DNA of 64,000 nt from an uncultured Pelagibacteraceae bacterium (GCA_902582735.1 CACHTB010000003.1:1-64000); one strand, 5' to 3'; positions 17,556-27,141 are shown, counted from the stretch's first letter. Notes: a model not told the origin generated them from the letters alone. A program made the numbers and translations.

Positions 17556-18031
17556 TGAATATTTTTTTAAGCAGAAAAAATTTCTATTTAGTAGTTTTAG
17601 GATATTCTATTTTAGCAATTATCTTTGCCTTATACTTAGAATATTATTTAAATTATAAGCCATGTATATTATGTCTTTATCAGAGAGTTCCTTTTATTTT
17701 AGCAATTTTTATAAGTTTTGTTGGATTTAATTTTCCAAAAAAAGATGAGGTATTGATTTTACTAATAACAACATTTGCTGTTGGTATGCTAATTTCTGGA
17801 TACCATTTTGGTATAGAAAACAATATTTTTGAAGAATTTAAGGGTTGCAGTAACAATTCTTTAAATATTACAGATAAAGCTGATTTATTAAAAAGTTTAA
17901 ATCAAACGTTACCAAGTTGTAAAGATATATCTTTTTCTTTATTTGGTATATCGCTAGCAGGATTAAACTTTTTGTCCTCTTTATTAATTCTTATTTATTC
18001 TGTAAGAACCCTTGTTTATGAAAAAAACTAA
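17555..18031 (+). CDS. DsbB-like disulfide bond formation protein
   Basis: 158 residues with four hydrophobic spans. The quinone-side CxxC is in YKPCILCLYQRVPF, with the Arg that DsbB uses near ubiquinone. The second periplasmic pair is the separated cysteines in FKGCSNN and LPSCKDI. DsbB reoxidises periplasmic thiol oxidase DsbA and passes electrons to quinone. Starts on the yqaA stop (TAATG) and overlaps the coq7 start. Confidence 0.87.
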   Translation: MNIFLSRKNFYLVVLGYSILAIIFALYLEYYLNYKPCILCLYQRVPFILAIFISFVGFNFPKKDEVLILLITTFAVGMLISGYHFGIENNIFEEFKGCSNNSLNITDKADLLKSLNQTLPSCKDISFSLFGISLAGLNFLSSLLILIYSVRTLVYEKN

Positions 18032-18551
18032 TTCAAAAAAAGTAGAGGAGTTCATTCGTGTAGATCATGCTGGAGAAAGAGGCGCAGTAAAGATTTATGA
18101 GGGACAACTCTTAGCTCTAAAAACAATCTGTAAAGATAGCAAGCTTGAAAAAATAATTGAAGAAATGAAAGTTCATGAACTAGAGCACAAAAATTATTTC
18201 GAAGCTGAAATAAAAAAAAGGGATATTTCACCAACAAAACTATTGCCGATCTGGGATTTATTGGGTGTGGGTTTAGGATTTGGATCAACAATTTTAGGCA
18301 GAAAAGCTGCCATGTTGTGCACAGCATCTGTTGAAGAGGTGATTGATAAACATTATAAAGATCAAATTGATCAACTTGGATCAGATGAAGAAGAGTTAAA
18401 AAATAAAATTACTAAATTTAGACAAGATGAACTTCACCATAAGGATATTGCATACGAAAAAGGTGCCACAAAAAAAGGTTTATACTCCTTATTGGACAAG
18501 ATAATTAAAACTGGTTCTAAAGTTGCAATAAAGATTTCTGAAAAAATATAA
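18018..18551 (+). CDS. coq7: Demethoxyubiquinone hydroxylase Coq7
   Basis: 177 residues from ATG 18018 (the track uses TTG 18012). A di-iron carboxylate enzyme that performs a late ring hydroxylation in ubiquinone synthesis. Ligand motifs: the N-terminal EFIRVDHAGERGAVKIYEG, then MKVHELEHKNYFE, ASVEEVIDKHY and FRQDELHHKDIAYEKGA, giving the repeated E/ExxH pattern. It overlaps the end of the DsbB gene by 14 bases. Ubiquinone genes ubiE and ubiB lie at 28-30 kb. Confidence 0.93.
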   Translation: MKKTNSKKVEEFIRVDHAGERGAVKIYEGQLLALKTICKDSKLEKIIEEMKVHELEHKNYFEAEIKKRDISPTKLLPIWDLLGVGLGFGSTILGRKAAMLCTASVEEVIDKHYKDQIDQLGSDEEELKNKITKFRQDELHHKDIAYEKGATKKGLYSLLDKIIKTGSKVAIKISEKI

Positions 18552-19121
18552 TTAAGGCTCTAACTCTACATCCCAGTATAGATAATCCATCCAGCTTTTA
18601 TGCAAAAAGTTAGGCGGGAAATTTTTACCATTTTTATGAAGATCTTCAGTGGTTGGTTCGTACGGCCATTGAAAAAGAGACATTCCAGAACTTTTAAGAA
18701 GTCTGCCTCCTTTTTTTACATTGCATGACGAGCATGCTGTTACCACATTATTCCAATCAGTTTTTCCACCTTTAGACCTTGGTAGCAAATGATCAAAGGT
18801 TAGCTCATTTTTACTTCCACAATATTGGCAACTAAACTTATCTCTTAAAAATACGTTAAACCTTGTAAAATTTGGATTTGCTTGAGGTTTGATAAATGAT
18901 TTCAAAGCTATTACACTAGGTAATTTCATACTGTAAGAAGGACTTCTTACAGTTCGATCATAATAGCTTACAATTGAAACTCTATCTAAAAAAACAGACT
19001 TAATAGAATCTTGCCAACTCCATAATGATAATGGATAATAACTTAAAGGTCGGTAATCAGCATTTAGGACTAATGCTGGACATTTTTCTAATGATAGATT
19101 TTGATCAGAATTAAAAACCAT
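18552..19121 (-). CDS. HNH endonuclease
   Basis: 189 residues. The HNH nuclease domain occupies about residues 85-150: FSCQYCGSKNELTFDHLLPR then WNNVVTACSSCNVKKGGR, with two CxxC zinc pairs, the DH pair and the Asn. The N-terminal ~80 residues (ALVLNADYRPLSYYPLSLW) match the widespread chromosomal HNH family found across bacteria that is not tied to a phage or intein. Its biological role is not settled. Its stop abuts the coq7 end convergently. Confidence 0.88.
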   Translation of the reverse strand: MVFNSDQNLSLEKCPALVLNADYRPLSYYPLSLWSWQDSIKSVFLDRVSIVSYYDRTVRSPSYSMKLPSVIALKSFIKPQANPNFTRFNVFLRDKFSCQYCGSKNELTFDHLLPRSKGGKTDWNNVVTACSSCNVKKGGRLLKSSGMSLFQWPYEPTTEDLHKNGKNFPPNFLHKSWMDYLYWDVELEP

Positions 19122-19182
19122 ACTAAAGTTTATCTTATATAAATTTTTATTTCAATCCAGGATATTTAATAAAAAATTTATA

Positions 19183-19839
19183 TTATGCTTTTAAATTTTT
19201 TTTTATAAAATTTAATGCCGCACTTGATGCTTCAATTGGGATATGATGGCCGCAATTTTCTATCATTAAAGTTTGAATATTTAATTTATTTCTAATTAAA
19301 AAGTCTTTTGCATCTAATAAGTAATTTGGAGATACTACTTCATCTAAATTTCCGTGAATAAGCATAATTTTTGGTTTTGATTTTAATCTTAATGATATAT
19401 CGTCCTTACTTATAATTTTTCCTGAAAAACCAACCACACAATTGAAACTTTCTTCGGATGTTAGTCCAATATTTAATGACATCATGCACCCTTGGCTAAA
19501 ACCAGAAATACAAATTTGAGAATTTTCAAGATTATATGTGTCTTTAATTTCTTCGATAAATTTATTTATTATATTTTCTGCTTTATGGGCTTCATTAAGA
19601 ACATAATTTTCATCGTCCTTTGATAAATCAAACCACTGGAAACCTACTGGATTGATAGGGCAGGTTTCGTGACCATCTGGACATAAGAATACTGTGTTTT
19701 TTAAAAACCTTTTCCAATTGAGAGTTAGCATACTAATATCTTTACCATCACCACCATAACCATGAAGTAAAATAACTGCATTTTTAATTTTCTCACCTTC
19801 TTCTGGTTTTACAATTGTTGTATTCAGGCAAAATGTCAT
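19183..19839 (-). CDS. Carboxylesterase/phospholipase-type alpha/beta hydrolase
   Basis: 218 residues, normal for the YpfH/Est family. The oxyanion turn is LLHGYGGDGKD, the nucleophile elbow ISGFSQGCMMSLN (Ser), the acid in HGNLDEVVSP (Asp) and the base in ENCGHHIP (His). No signal peptide, so cytosolic. It hydrolyses short acyl esters or lysophospholipids; the actual substrate is not evident. Confidence 0.87.
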   Translation of the reverse strand: MTFCLNTTIVKPEEGEKIKNAVILLHGYGGDGKDISMLTLNWKRFLKNTVFLCPDGHETCPINPVGFQWFDLSKDDENYVLNEAHKAENIINKFIEEIKDTYNLENSQICISGFSQGCMMSLNIGLTSEESFNCVVGFSGKIISKDDISLRLKSKPKIMLIHGNLDEVVSPNYLLDAKDFLIRNKLNIQTLMIENCGHHIPIEASSAALNFIKKNLKA

Positions 19840-19888
19840 AGAGAATTAATTATGTTTTTTTATTTTAAAAAGAAACTACAATCAAATA

Positions 19889-20089
19889 ATGGTTTCAGAA
19901 ATTTTAGTAAAAATCGTAGCAGTCATTTTGCTCATTTCAGTAGCAGTTGTTTTGATTTTAGGGATCAAAACTTTATTTAAGGGAAATGAAGATAAAAAAT
20001 ATTCAAATAAACTTATGCAATTAAGAGTTTTACTTCAGTTCTTTGCTATCATTGTCCTGGTAGGTTTGGCTTATTTTTTTAAGAATTAA
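19889..20089 (+). CDS. HIG1-domain twin-transmembrane protein
   Basis: 66 residues with two hydrophobic spans (residues ~5-27 and ~45-63) joined by a polar loop. The connecting segment SNKLMQLRVLLQFFAII matches the HIG1 pattern RVxxQ. Alphaproteobacterial HIG1 proteins are relatives of mitochondrial Rcf1/HIG1 factors that associate with cytochrome c oxidase. The last 11 bases overlap the convergent thioredoxin gene. Confidence 0.78.
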   Translation: MVSEILVKIVAVILLISVAVVLILGIKTLFKGNEDKKYSNKLMQLRVLLQFFAIIVLVGLAYFFKN

Positions 20090-20615
20090 CTATACTCTTT
20101 AACCATTCTAAAAATTGTTTATCTAAAAAGTCAATTGATCCAAGTATTCTAGATATCTCATGTCCTTCTTTATCTAATATAATAGTTGTTGGTACTCCTC
20201 TTAGTTTAAACTTTTTTGCAAGATCTCCGCTTGGGCCACTAAATATTTCTAAATTGTCTATGCCGAGTTCATCGAAAAAAATTTTAGATTTTTCATATTC
20301 CTCTTCACCAATATTAATAGGGATTATATTTATTTTTTTTAACTCAGAAATATTTTTTATATTATTCAGAGATGGCATTTCCTCCTTGCAAGGCGCACAC
20401 CAAGTTGCCCAAAAATTAATTAAACTTATATTATTCTTAAACTCTTCTAGAGTTTTTTTGTTATTAAGTGAGTCAAAAAAGTAAACTTCTTTAATTATTT
20501 TTTTTTCTTTATGAATTATCAAGTTTTTAATATCAGGTTGATCTATTGAATATGAGGTTCCAGATGATATTAAGTATAGAAAAATAGTAAAATAATAAAA
20601 ATTTTTAAATTTCAT
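20079..20615 (-). CDS. TlpA/ResA-like periplasmic thioredoxin
   Basis: 178 residues with a hydrophobic N-terminus (NFYYFTIFLYLISSG) that serves as signal or anchor. The redox motif is NFWATWCAPCKEEMPSLN (CAPC), with the cis-Pro loop at LRGVPTTIILD. Family members reduce cytochrome c apoproteins or oxidase assembly factors in the periplasm. It is divergent from argH across a 22-base gap. Confidence 0.9.
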   Translation of the reverse strand: MKFKNFYYFTIFLYLISSGTSYSIDQPDIKNLIIHKEKKIIKEVYFFDSLNNKKTLEEFKNNISLINFWATWCAPCKEEMPSLNNIKNISELKKINIIPINIGEEEYEKSKIFFDELGIDNLEIFSGPSGDLAKKFKLRGVPTTIILDKEGHEISRILGSIDFLDKQFLEWLKSIVNS

Positions 20616-20637
20616 TTAATAAGAATGATTAATTATC

Positions 20638-22035
20638 ATGACTAAAAATAAAAACAATCAGCCAATTTGGAGTTCTAGAATAAAAAAAAACTCTAATAAT
20701 CTATTCAGAAAAGTTGGCGGATCACTAGATATAGATAAAAGATTATTTAATGAAGATATATCTGCATCTATTGTTCATACAGAAATGCTTTTTAAGCAAA
20801 AAATAATAAATTTTAAAATTAAAAATAAGATTGTATGGGGTTTAAATAGAATAAAAAATGAAATTATAAAAAAAAAATTTCTCTTTGATAAAAATCTTGA
20901 GGATATTCATATGAATATTGAAAAAAGATTGTTTGATTTGATTGGTGAGGATGCTGGATTTATACATACCGCAAGATCTAGAAATGATCAGGTGATCACT
21001 GATTTTAAAATATGGTTAAAAAAATCAACCTATGAAATAACTAAAACACTTGATGCTCTTATAAGTACAATTCTGAAAGTTGCGGATAAAAATATAAAAA
21101 CCGTCATGCCTGGTTTTACTCATTTACAAAATGCTCAACCAATTTCATTTGCACATTATATGATGGCTTATGTTGAAATGTTTAAAAGAGATAAAAAAAG
21201 ATTTAAGAATAATTTAGACGCTCTAAATGAAAATCCACTTGGTGTAGCTGCTTTATCAGGAACTTCATTTAACATTGATAGAAAATTCACTACAAAAAAG
21301 CTCAACTTTTCAAAACCGACAGATAATTCTATAGATACTGTTTCTGATAGAGATTTTGTTTTAGATTTTCTCTATGCATGTTCAGCCTGTTCAATACATA
21401 TATCAAGAATTGCTGAAGAATTTATAATTTGGAACTCAGACGCCTATAATTTAATTCATTTAAACGACAAAATTGTAACTGGATCCTCAATTATGCCTCA
21501 AAAAAAAAACCCAGACCCACTCGAATATTTAAGAGGTAAGACAGGATCATCTTTTGGGAATCTTTTTTCAATGCTCACAATTTTAAAAGGGCTTCCTTTG
21601 TCTTACTTTAAAGACTTACAAGATGATAAAGAATTAGTTTTTAAATCATATGATCAGCTCAAAATATCCTTAACTCTTTTAAATGATGTATTTAAAAATT
21701 TTTCAGTTAATAAGAAAGAAATGCTTAGTCTCGCAAATAAAGGTTACCTAACAGCTACAGACCTAGCAGATTACATGGTCAGAGAATTAAACTATCCTTT
21801 TAGAAAATCCTATTTGCAAACAGCAAAAATTATTAACTTTGCAGAAAGAAATGGTAAATCTCTAAGTGATCTTACAATAAATGAAATAAACAAAGTTGAA
21901 CCAAAACTTAAAAGTGATGTTCTTAAAATATTTGATCTGAATTACTCAATAAATTCAAAAACTTCTCATGGTGGAACATCTTTTGGTAATATAAAGAAGA
22001 TGATAAGAAGATATAAAAAAAATAATGAAAAATAA
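20638..22035 (+). CDS. argH: Argininosuccinate lyase
   Basis: 465 residues. Splits argininosuccinate to arginine and fumarate. Family motifs: TARSRNDQVITDF, the His of TVMPGFTHLQNAQPISFAH, and the mobile signature loop GSSIMPQKKNPDPLEYL. Length is normal. Its 3' end overlaps the start of the small LptM-like lipoprotein gene, then lysA, an argH-lptM-lysA order common in proteobacteria. Confidence 0.97.
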   Translation: MTKNKNNQPIWSSRIKKNSNNLFRKVGGSLDIDKRLFNEDISASIVHTEMLFKQKIINFKIKNKIVWGLNRIKNEIIKKKFLFDKNLEDIHMNIEKRLFDLIGEDAGFIHTARSRNDQVITDFKIWLKKSTYEITKTLDALISTILKVADKNIKTVMPGFTHLQNAQPISFAHYMMAYVEMFKRDKKRFKNNLDALNENPLGVAALSGTSFNIDRKFTTKKLNFSKPTDNSIDTVSDRDFVLDFLYACSACSIHISRIAEEFIIWNSDAYNLIHLNDKIVTGSSIMPQKKNPDPLEYLRGKTGSSFGNLFSMLTILKGLPLSYFKDLQDDKELVFKSYDQLKISLTLLNDVFKNFSVNKKEMLSLANKGYLTATDLADYMVRELNYPFRKSYLQTAKIINFAERNGKSLSDLTINEINKVEPKLKSDVLKIFDLNYSINSKTSHGGTSFGNIKKMIRRYKKNNEK

Positions 22036-22141
22036 AATAATAATAATTTTAATTTGCTTAGTAGTTCTGACAGCATGTGGTAGAAAGGGAGATCCTGAGT
22101 ATCAAGCGAATGATACTAGAACTGTCACTAATATCATCTAA
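22025..22141 (+). CDS. LptM-like small lipoprotein
   Basis: 38 residues, below the track limit. MKNKIIIILICLVVLTACG is a signal peptide with lipobox LTAC; after the Cys comes GRKGDPEYQ, the conserved stretch of the short argH-lysA lipoproteins (YifL/LptM in E. coli, which assists LptD maturation). It overlaps the argH end by 11 bases and its TAA overlaps the lysA ATG (TAATG). Function by homology and position only. Confidence 0.82.
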   Translation: MKNKIIIILICLVVLTACGRKGDPEYQANDTRTVTNII

Positions 22142-23355
22142 TGAGGTATAAAAATAATAATTATTTTATCGAAAATATAAGTCTTGATAAACTTGCAAAA
22201 AAATACTCAACACCTTTATATTGTTATTCATATAATAAATTAAGAAGTAACATTATAAATTTCTTTACACATTTTAAAAAGTTTTCTCCACTAGTTTGTT
22301 TTGCAATTAAATCAAATACAAATCTAAATTTAATTAGAGAGATAAAAAATTTTGGACTTGGTGCAGATGTGGTATCAAAAGGAGAACTTATGCTGGCGCT
22401 TAAAGCAGGGATTAACAAAAAAAAGATAGTATTTTCTGGAGTTGGAAAAACTGAGAGTGAACTCAAATTTGCAATAGAAAAAAATATATTACTGATAAAT
22501 TCTGAGTCTGAAAGTGAGATAAAAATAATTGAAAAAATAGCTAAGAAAAAAAATGTGGTTGTAAATATTGGAATTAGATTAAATCCAAATACCGATGCAA
22601 ATACCTTGAAACAAATTTCAACTGGAAAAAAAGAAAATAAATTTGGAGTGGATGAGAAAACATTTTTAAAATTAGTCTCTGTTTTAAGAATGTCAAAAAA
22701 TATCAAATTAAAATGCCTAAGTGTACATATTGGTAGTCAAATTACCGATCACAAACCATACGAAAAAATGCTTAAAGCTATTGATAAAATAATTAATAAA
22801 GCCAAATTTAATTTTGAATATATTGATTTAGGTGGCGGCATGGGTATATCATACGAAAAAGATCAAAAAAAACTTGATTATAAAAAATATAAATCAGCAA
22901 TTGAAAAATTTTTAAGAAAAAATAATTCAAAACTTATTTTTGAACCTGGTAGATCAATAATTGGAAATACAGCAATTTTGATATCTAGGGTAATATATTT
23001 AAAGGAGACTAGTAAAAAAATTTTTGTAATTTTAGATGCTGGAATGAACGATATGATGAGACCAGCTTTATATGGTGCTAAACATCAAATATTACCTGCC
23101 TTTAAATATAATAAAAAATCAAAAAAGAGTTATGAGTTCGTTGGTCCAATTTGTGAAACTACAGATAAATTCTTATCTGTAAGCAATTTTTATAAATTAA
23201 AAGAGAGAGATTTAATTTTTATAAGTGATGTAGGCGCATATGGTTCTTCTTTAAGCTCAAATTATAATATAAGGCCAAAACCAAGCGAAATATTAATAAA
23301 TAAATCCAAAATAACTATTTTAAAGAAAAGACAAAAATTAGAAGATATAATCTAA
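22141..23355 (+). CDS. lysA: Diaminopimelate decarboxylase
   Basis: 404 residues. The PLP-dependent last step of lysine synthesis. The PLP lysine is in PLVCFAIKSNTNLNLI, the phosphate-binding glycines in YIDLGGGMGISY, EPGRSIIGN, and the partner-subunit catalytic Cys in VGPICETTDKF. Coupled to the preceding small lipoprotein gene. Confidence 0.96.
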   Translation: MRYKNNNYFIENISLDKLAKKYSTPLYCYSYNKLRSNIINFFTHFKKFSPLVCFAIKSNTNLNLIREIKNFGLGADVVSKGELMLALKAGINKKKIVFSGVGKTESELKFAIEKNILLINSESESEIKIIEKIAKKKNVVVNIGIRLNPNTDANTLKQISTGKKENKFGVDEKTFLKLVSVLRMSKNIKLKCLSVHIGSQITDHKPYEKMLKAIDKIINKAKFNFEYIDLGGGMGISYEKDQKKLDYKKYKSAIEKFLRKNNSKLIFEPGRSIIGNTAILISRVIYLKETSKKIFVILDAGMNDMMRPALYGAKHQILPAFKYNKKSKKSYEFVGPICETTDKFLSVSNFYKLKERDLIFISDVGAYGSSLSSNYNIRPKPSEILINKSKITILKKRQKLEDII

Positions 23356-23358
23356 TTT

Positions 23359-24069
23359 TTGGACAAAATGATAAGAAATACATTATTTTCATTTTTTTTC
23401 TTTACTGGAATAGTAATTATATCAATTCTCTTTCTTCCCTCTCTAATGTTTCCTCAAAAAATTGTATTATTTGGTGGCAAATTATTTGGTTATTGGTCAA
23501 GTTTTTGTCTGAAATTTTTCTTAAATACTAAAATTAATATCAAAGGAAAGGAAAATATTATTAATGATACAAAATTTTTCATTGCTTCGTCTCATCAATC
23601 AATGTTTGAAACTTTTTTTTTACAAACTATTTTCAATTCACCAAAATTCATACTTAAATATGAATTATTAAAAATACCAGTATTTGGTTGGTATTTAAGT
23701 AAAATTGGATCAATTTCTGTGAACAGAAATAAAATATCTAAAGATAATATTGGTCTCATAGATAAAATTAAAAATGCTGTAATTACTTCAGATAGACCAA
23801 TTATTATATTTCCTCAAGGAACTAGGGTATTACCAGATGAAAGAGTTCCATTTAAAAAAGGTGTTGGAAAAATTTATAGTGAATTAAATATAAAGTGTCA
23901 GCCTATAGCAATAAACTCTGGGACTGTGTGGCCAAAAAAGGGAAGTTTAATTAAAAATAAAACTATAACAATTTCAATACTAAAGGCTATTGAACCAGGA
24001 ATAGATTCTAAAGAATTCACAAACTTAATTGAAAAAAAAATATACTATGAATTAGATAATATTGATTAG
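23359..24069 (+). CDS. plsC: 1-acyl-sn-glycerol-3-phosphate acyltransferase
   Basis: 236 residues from TTG 23359; ATG 23368 is an alternative start. A hydrophobic N-terminus (FSFFFFTGIVIISILFL) anchors it in the inner membrane. Acyltransferase motifs: HX4E as SSHQSMFETF, GSISVNR, and FPQGTRVLP. It makes phosphatidic acid from lysophosphatidic acid. The 3' end overlaps the convergent dnaN stop by 4 bases. Confidence 0.92.
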   Translation: MDKMIRNTLFSFFFFTGIVIISILFLPSLMFPQKIVLFGGKLFGYWSSFCLKFFLNTKINIKGKENIINDTKFFIASSHQSMFETFFLQTIFNSPKFILKYELLKIPVFGWYLSKIGSISVNRNKISKDNIGLIDKIKNAVITSDRPIIIFPQGTRVLPDERVPFKKGVGKIYSELNIKCQPIAINSGTVWPKKGSLIKNKTITISILKAIEPGIDSKEFTNLIEKKIYYELDNID

Positions 24070-25178
24070 CCTTTCATAGGCATAACTACATAAATACTGT
24101 CAAAATCAGCTGGGTCTCTAATTAAAGCAGGAGAACCAGTATCTTTTAAATAAATCTCGATTTGATCCCCGTCTAACTGAGAAGCTACATCAATTAGATA
24201 TCTTGAATTAAAACTAATATCTAATTCGTGATCAAATTTAACAGACAAACTTTCTTTTCCATCTCCACTATTCGTATTGTTTACAGACATATCGAGCATA
24301 TTTTTCTTTAAATTAAATTTCACTCCGTCTTTTTTATCTAAAGAAACTGATGCTACTCTATCAACTGAATTAAGGAACAATTTGAGTTCTATCTCTAATT
24401 TTTTTTGGTTCTCTTTTGGTATAACCTGGATGTAATTAGGAAACTTTCCATCAATAAGTTTCGAAATTAATATACTATTGTTTAATTCAAATTTTATTTT
24501 AGATTTTATATTTGAAATTTTTACATCACCCTCAAAATCTTCTAGCAAAGAACAGAGTTGAAAAATAGTTTTTTTTGGGAGAATTGCAGGTTCAAATTCA
24601 ATTTTATTATTTAATCTAATTTTTGATACTGACATACGATGACTGTCTGTTGCAGCAGCTGTTAAATAAGCTTTGTCTTCAACTTGTGTCTGGTGGAAAA
24701 AAATCCCACTCAAATAATGCCTGGTTTCATCGTTAGATATTGAAAATTTACATTTATTTAATAACTTCAGTAAATCTTTTGAATGCATTGAAAATTCATT
24801 TTGATTAAAATTTTCATCTGTTAAGGGAAATTCAGAGGCACTTATACAATTTAAATTAAATATTGATTTTTCAGATTCAAGTTGGAGTTTACTTTCACTA
24901 GGATTTGAAAAACTTATTTTGCTTCCTGAAGATATTTTTCTTACAATATCATACATAATTGATGATGAAGTAGTTGTTTTGCCCTCTTCTAAAATCTCAA
25001 CATTAGAAATTTTATGGATAAAAATTAAATCTAAATCTGTTGCGGTGATTGTTAAATGCCCACTGTTTATTTCGAGTAGCACATTTGATAGAATTGGAAG
25101 AGTACTTCTTTTTTCAATTACACCTTGGCAATAACCTAAGGATTTTTGAAGATCTTGTTGGTTAACACTAAATTTCAT
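24066..25178 (-). CDS. dnaN: DNA polymerase III beta sliding clamp
   Basis: 370 residues with three repeated clamp domains. Recognisable are the start MKFSVNQQDLQKSLGYCQGV, SNVLLEI, TDSHRMSVSKI (domain 2) and the C-terminal VVMPMKG. The clamp tethers the polymerase to DNA. It overlaps the end of dnaA by 11 bases, so dnaA and dnaN form one minus-strand operon. Confidence 0.97.
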   Translation of the reverse strand: MKFSVNQQDLQKSLGYCQGVIEKRSTLPILSNVLLEINSGHLTITATDLDLIFIHKISNVEILEEGKTTTSSSIMYDIVRKISSGSKISFSNPSESKLQLESEKSIFNLNCISASEFPLTDENFNQNEFSMHSKDLLKLLNKCKFSISNDETRHYLSGIFFHQTQVEDKAYLTAAATDSHRMSVSKIRLNNKIEFEPAILPKKTIFQLCSLLEDFEGDVKISNIKSKIKFELNNSILISKLIDGKFPNYIQVIPKENQKKLEIELKLFLNSVDRVASVSLDKKDGVKFNLKKNMLDMSVNNTNSGDGKESLSVKFDHELDISFNSRYLIDVASQLDGDQIEIYLKDTGSPALIRDPADFDSIYVVMPMKG

Positions 25179-26589
25179 TATCTTGGTTATACAAAATTTT
25201 ATTTTTCAAACTGTCTATATTTATATTTAATTCATTGTCCTCTTTTCTAAGTTTTTCAATGGTCTTCACAGAATGAATAACTGTAGTGTGATCTCTATTT
25301 GAAAACGCCCTTCCAATCTCAGGTAAAGATTTTGAAGTTAACATTTTTGCAAGATATATGGCTGTTTGTCTAGGTCTTACAAGATATCTTGATCTTCTTG
25401 GTGAAAGCATTTCATTTTTACTTATTTTAAAAAACTTGCATACGATTGTTTGTATTGTATCTATTGTCACTTTGTTTTCTGATAGGTTAAGTAAATCTTT
25501 CAAAATAACTCTTACCTCAGATATATTTGGTGTTTTGTTATAAATTCTTGAAAAAGATACAATTCTATTTAAAGCACCAACTAATTCTCTAATACTAGTT
25601 CTAACTTCCATACTTATAAATTTCTGGATTTCATCATTGATATGAACTTGATTAGAGTAAAATAATTTGAGTTCTTCTGTTTTTGATTTAATTATTTTAG
25701 ATCTTAATTCATAATCAGGATTTTGAATATCTACGACCAATCCACCAGAAAATCTTGATTTAATTCTATCCTGAATTCTTGAAAGTTTATTTGGAGGTCT
25801 ATCTGCGGACACAATAATCTGTGAACCTTTATCAAACAATGCATTAAATGTGTGAAAGAACTCTTCTTGCATGGCCTCTTTTCCATTCATGAATTGAATA
25901 TCATCAATTAAAAGAATATCTGTATTTCTAAAATATTCCTTAAATTTGACCATATCATTAGATTTTATAGATTTTACAAATTGATACATAAATCTTTCAG
26001 CAGAAATAAACATAACCTTATTTTTATCCTTAAGTTCAAGACCTATAGCATTAAGTAAGTGTGTTTTTCCCATTCCAACACCTCCATATAAATATAACGG
26101 ATTATAGTGGGCGATTTCTTGAGATACCTTTTTTGATGCTTCAAAAGCTAATTTATTGCTTTGTCCAGTAATAAAATTATTAAAATTTTTATTTGGATCT
26201 ATTCTGTTATATTGAAGGTAAGAGTCTTTTATAAAAGAAATATTATTATTAATTTCATTATTATTTAAATTTTGTTTATCTTGTAAGTTATTTTTGTTTG
26301 CTAAATTTTTTTTATCATCAACCAAAAACTCTATTCTTACGATGTCTTTTTTAAAACTCTTAACTATTTGTAATATTTGGTCTAAATATCTTGAAGTTAT
26401 CCAATCTCTAATAAACCTTGTTGATACAGAAATTAGTACGTAATTTTTATATTCATCTATAAGTTCTATTTTTTTTAGCCAACTATCAAAAATATCACTA
26501 CCAAACTTATCTTTCATTACATTTTGAACAATTTTCCAATCAAGTTTTTTCTCTTCTATTGGTGAATTATTTTGTAAATTGTTTTTCAT
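25168..26589 (-). CDS. dnaA: Chromosomal replication initiator DnaA
   Basis: 473 residues. Domain I at the N-terminus (WKIVQNVMKDKFGSDIFDSW), an Asn/Lys-rich linker about residues 95-130, the AAA+ domain with Walker A YGGVGMGKTHLLNAIG and Walker B LLIDDIQFM, and the domain IV helix-turn-helix signature IGRAFSNRDHTTVIHSVK. It opens the origin. The upstream 290 bp show no recognisable TTATNCACA boxes. Confidence 0.97.
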   Translation of the reverse strand: MKNNLQNNSPIEEKKLDWKIVQNVMKDKFGSDIFDSWLKKIELIDEYKNYVLISVSTRFIRDWITSRYLDQILQIVKSFKKDIVRIEFLVDDKKNLANKNNLQDKQNLNNNEINNNISFIKDSYLQYNRIDPNKNFNNFITGQSNKLAFEASKKVSQEIAHYNPLYLYGGVGMGKTHLLNAIGLELKDKNKVMFISAERFMYQFVKSIKSNDMVKFKEYFRNTDILLIDDIQFMNGKEAMQEEFFHTFNALFDKGSQIIVSADRPPNKLSRIQDRIKSRFSGGLVVDIQNPDYELRSKIIKSKTEELKLFYSNQVHINDEIQKFISMEVRTSIRELVGALNRIVSFSRIYNKTPNISEVRVILKDLLNLSENKVTIDTIQTIVCKFFKISKNEMLSPRRSRYLVRPRQTAIYLAKMLTSKSLPEIGRAFSNRDHTTVIHSVKTIEKLRKEDNELNINIDSLKNKILYNQDNEI

Positions 26590-26880
26590 GGTGGGAATCT
26601 CTTAAAACTTATCTAAAATATTTATGCAATAAATTAATTTATAAATTCAAAAAAAAATAAAATTTAGAATTGTATAAATTCCAGATTGAATCATTAAATT
26701 AACAACTCAAAGTTAGTAAAATAAAATTTACTTTCTAAATAAAATTTTCTTTCTATATGTTGTGATGACGCAAAATTAAAATTTAGATGTTGTTCTTTAA
26801 TATTCAAACCACTGGTTGTAATTAGAATTAATCTAAAAATATAAATTATATATATATTTTTTATTAACTACTTAAAGTTG
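26590..26880. other. Intergenic region between rpsT and dnaA
   Basis: 291 bp, extremely AT-rich, downstream of rpsT and upstream of dnaA on the minus strand. It presumably holds the dnaA promoter. A partial inverted repeat GAATT-GTATA-AATTC lies near 26668, and TAAAATTTAG occurs twice (about 26659 and 26777). No consensus or near-consensus DnaA boxes were found by eye, so origin function is not supported. Confidence 0.5.
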
Positions 26881-27141
26881 TTATAAAGAATTAATTTTTT
26901 TTGTAATTCTGGAAATATTTCTTGACGCATTTTGTTTTTTTATAACGCCAGTCTTAGAAATCTTCATTAACTCAGAATTTAGCTTTGATAAAAAGGCAAG
27001 GGCTTCTTTTTTGTCTTTTTTTTCTATTAAAACGTTCATTTTTTTTACTGCAGATCTAAATTTACTTTTTCTTGACCTGTTAACAGCCGTCTGTCTAGAT
27101 ATTCTACGAACTCTCTTAATTGCTGATTTGGTATTTGCCAT
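26881..27141 (-). CDS. rpsT: 30S ribosomal protein S20
   Basis: 86 residues, basic, with the S20 pattern MANTKSAIKRVRRISRQTAVN and RSKFRSAVKKMN. A primary 16S rRNA-binding protein of the small subunit. Its location upstream of dnaA is common in alphaproteobacteria. Confidence 0.96.
   Translation of the reverse strand: MANTKSAIKRVRRISRQTAVNRSRKSKFRSAVKKMNVLIEKKDKKEALAFLSKLNSELMKISKTGVIKKQNASRNISRITKKINSL

Noticed and set aside
26590-26880. Replication origin upstream of dnaA
   Set aside because: No DnaA boxes seen, and alphaproteobacterial origins are often away from dnaA.
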